NCBI GenBank assembly: GCA_050084515.1
Contig: CM114272.1
Coordinates: 58,032,001 to 58,096,000, forward strand
Source of the DNA: Blasia pusilla
Taxonomy: Eukaryota; Marchantiophyta; Marchantiopsida; Blasiales
DNA length: 64,000 nucleotides
Direction: 5' to 3'
The notes below the pieces were generated by a model. It had not been told where the DNA came from and did no database searches. It saw only the letters and a program-made list of their open reading frames with translations. Positions 63,893 through 64,000 of the stretch are shown one piece after another; the stretch's first letter is position 1, and each line of letters begins with the position of its first letter. Made by a program: the position numbers and the translations under genes.

Positions 63893-64000
63893 GATGAGGG
63901 AAACGCAAAGAAGACACTTTGATAATAGCAATTATATGTACTAAAGCTATATCTAGGAAAGTGTAGATTCTTTCAAGATCAAATCAATTACTTAGGTAAC
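63893..64000. other. Possible continuation of the RT fragment
   Basis: GTACTAAAGCTATATCTAGG, AAAGTGTAGATTCTTTCAAG then ATCAAATCAATTACTTAGG resembles the KL--KCEF-Q--I-YLG stretch after the RT active site, so the gypsy RT probably resumes here and leaves the window. Confidence 0.4.

Noticed and set aside
1-64000. tRNA, rRNA or CRISPR arrays
   Set aside because: I saw no cloverleaf with A and B boxes, no rRNA core sequence and no spaced short repeats; all repeats present are tandem duplications, microsatellites or transposon parts.

Overview
The window is nuclear DNA from a land plant, probably from outside the flowering plants. Four intron-rich or single-exon host genes with plant-type products lie as islands in AT-rich DNA packed with degenerate transposons. 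The placement rests on the products (a COI1 jasmonate receptor, a plant-type nicotinamidase, an organellar bL35 protein, an oxidoreductase-like protein), on three COI1 coding exons as in seed plants, and on a COI1 ligand pocket that carries the valine known from the liverwort Marchantia. A lycophyte or other spore-bearing plant fits best, but this is inference.

Layout. 0-10.9 kb: small Helitrons, a LINE reverse-transcriptase relic on the minus strand, a Copia relic (LTR, primer-binding site, gag and pol pieces), short perfect inverted repeats and two TIR elements. 10.9-23.0 kb: a degenerate Ty3/gypsy element on the minus strand with the domain order Gag, zinc knuckles, aspartic protease, C5-cytosine DNA methyltransferase, RT, RNase H, integrase, PHD finger. 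It is split by an inverted fragment of a related element (14.98-16.78 kb). 23.8-26.1 kb: organellar ribosomal protein bL35 (+). 28.5-29.1 kb: oxidoreductase-like domain protein (-). 30.4-38 kb: a Helitron, a second LINE relic, a second fragment of the methyltransferase-gypsy family and LTR debris. 40.8-44.7 kb: COI1 (+). 45-51 kb: mostly featureless, with one intact MITE. 51.2-55.5 kb: nicotinamidase (+). 56.5-64 kb: more gypsy, LTR and TIR-element debris, including further pieces of the same gypsy family.

The most unusual system is the gypsy family that joins a DNMT3/DRM-like methyltransferase (between protease and RT) to a C4HC3 PHD finger (after integrase). This is a mobile element carrying both a DNA-methylation writer and a likely histone-tail reader. 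All copies here are broken by stops and frameshifts, but their motifs are clear and recur in at least four fragments. The host genes are not an operon and show no shared pathway; COI1 and nicotinamidase sit about 6.5 kb apart on the same strand.
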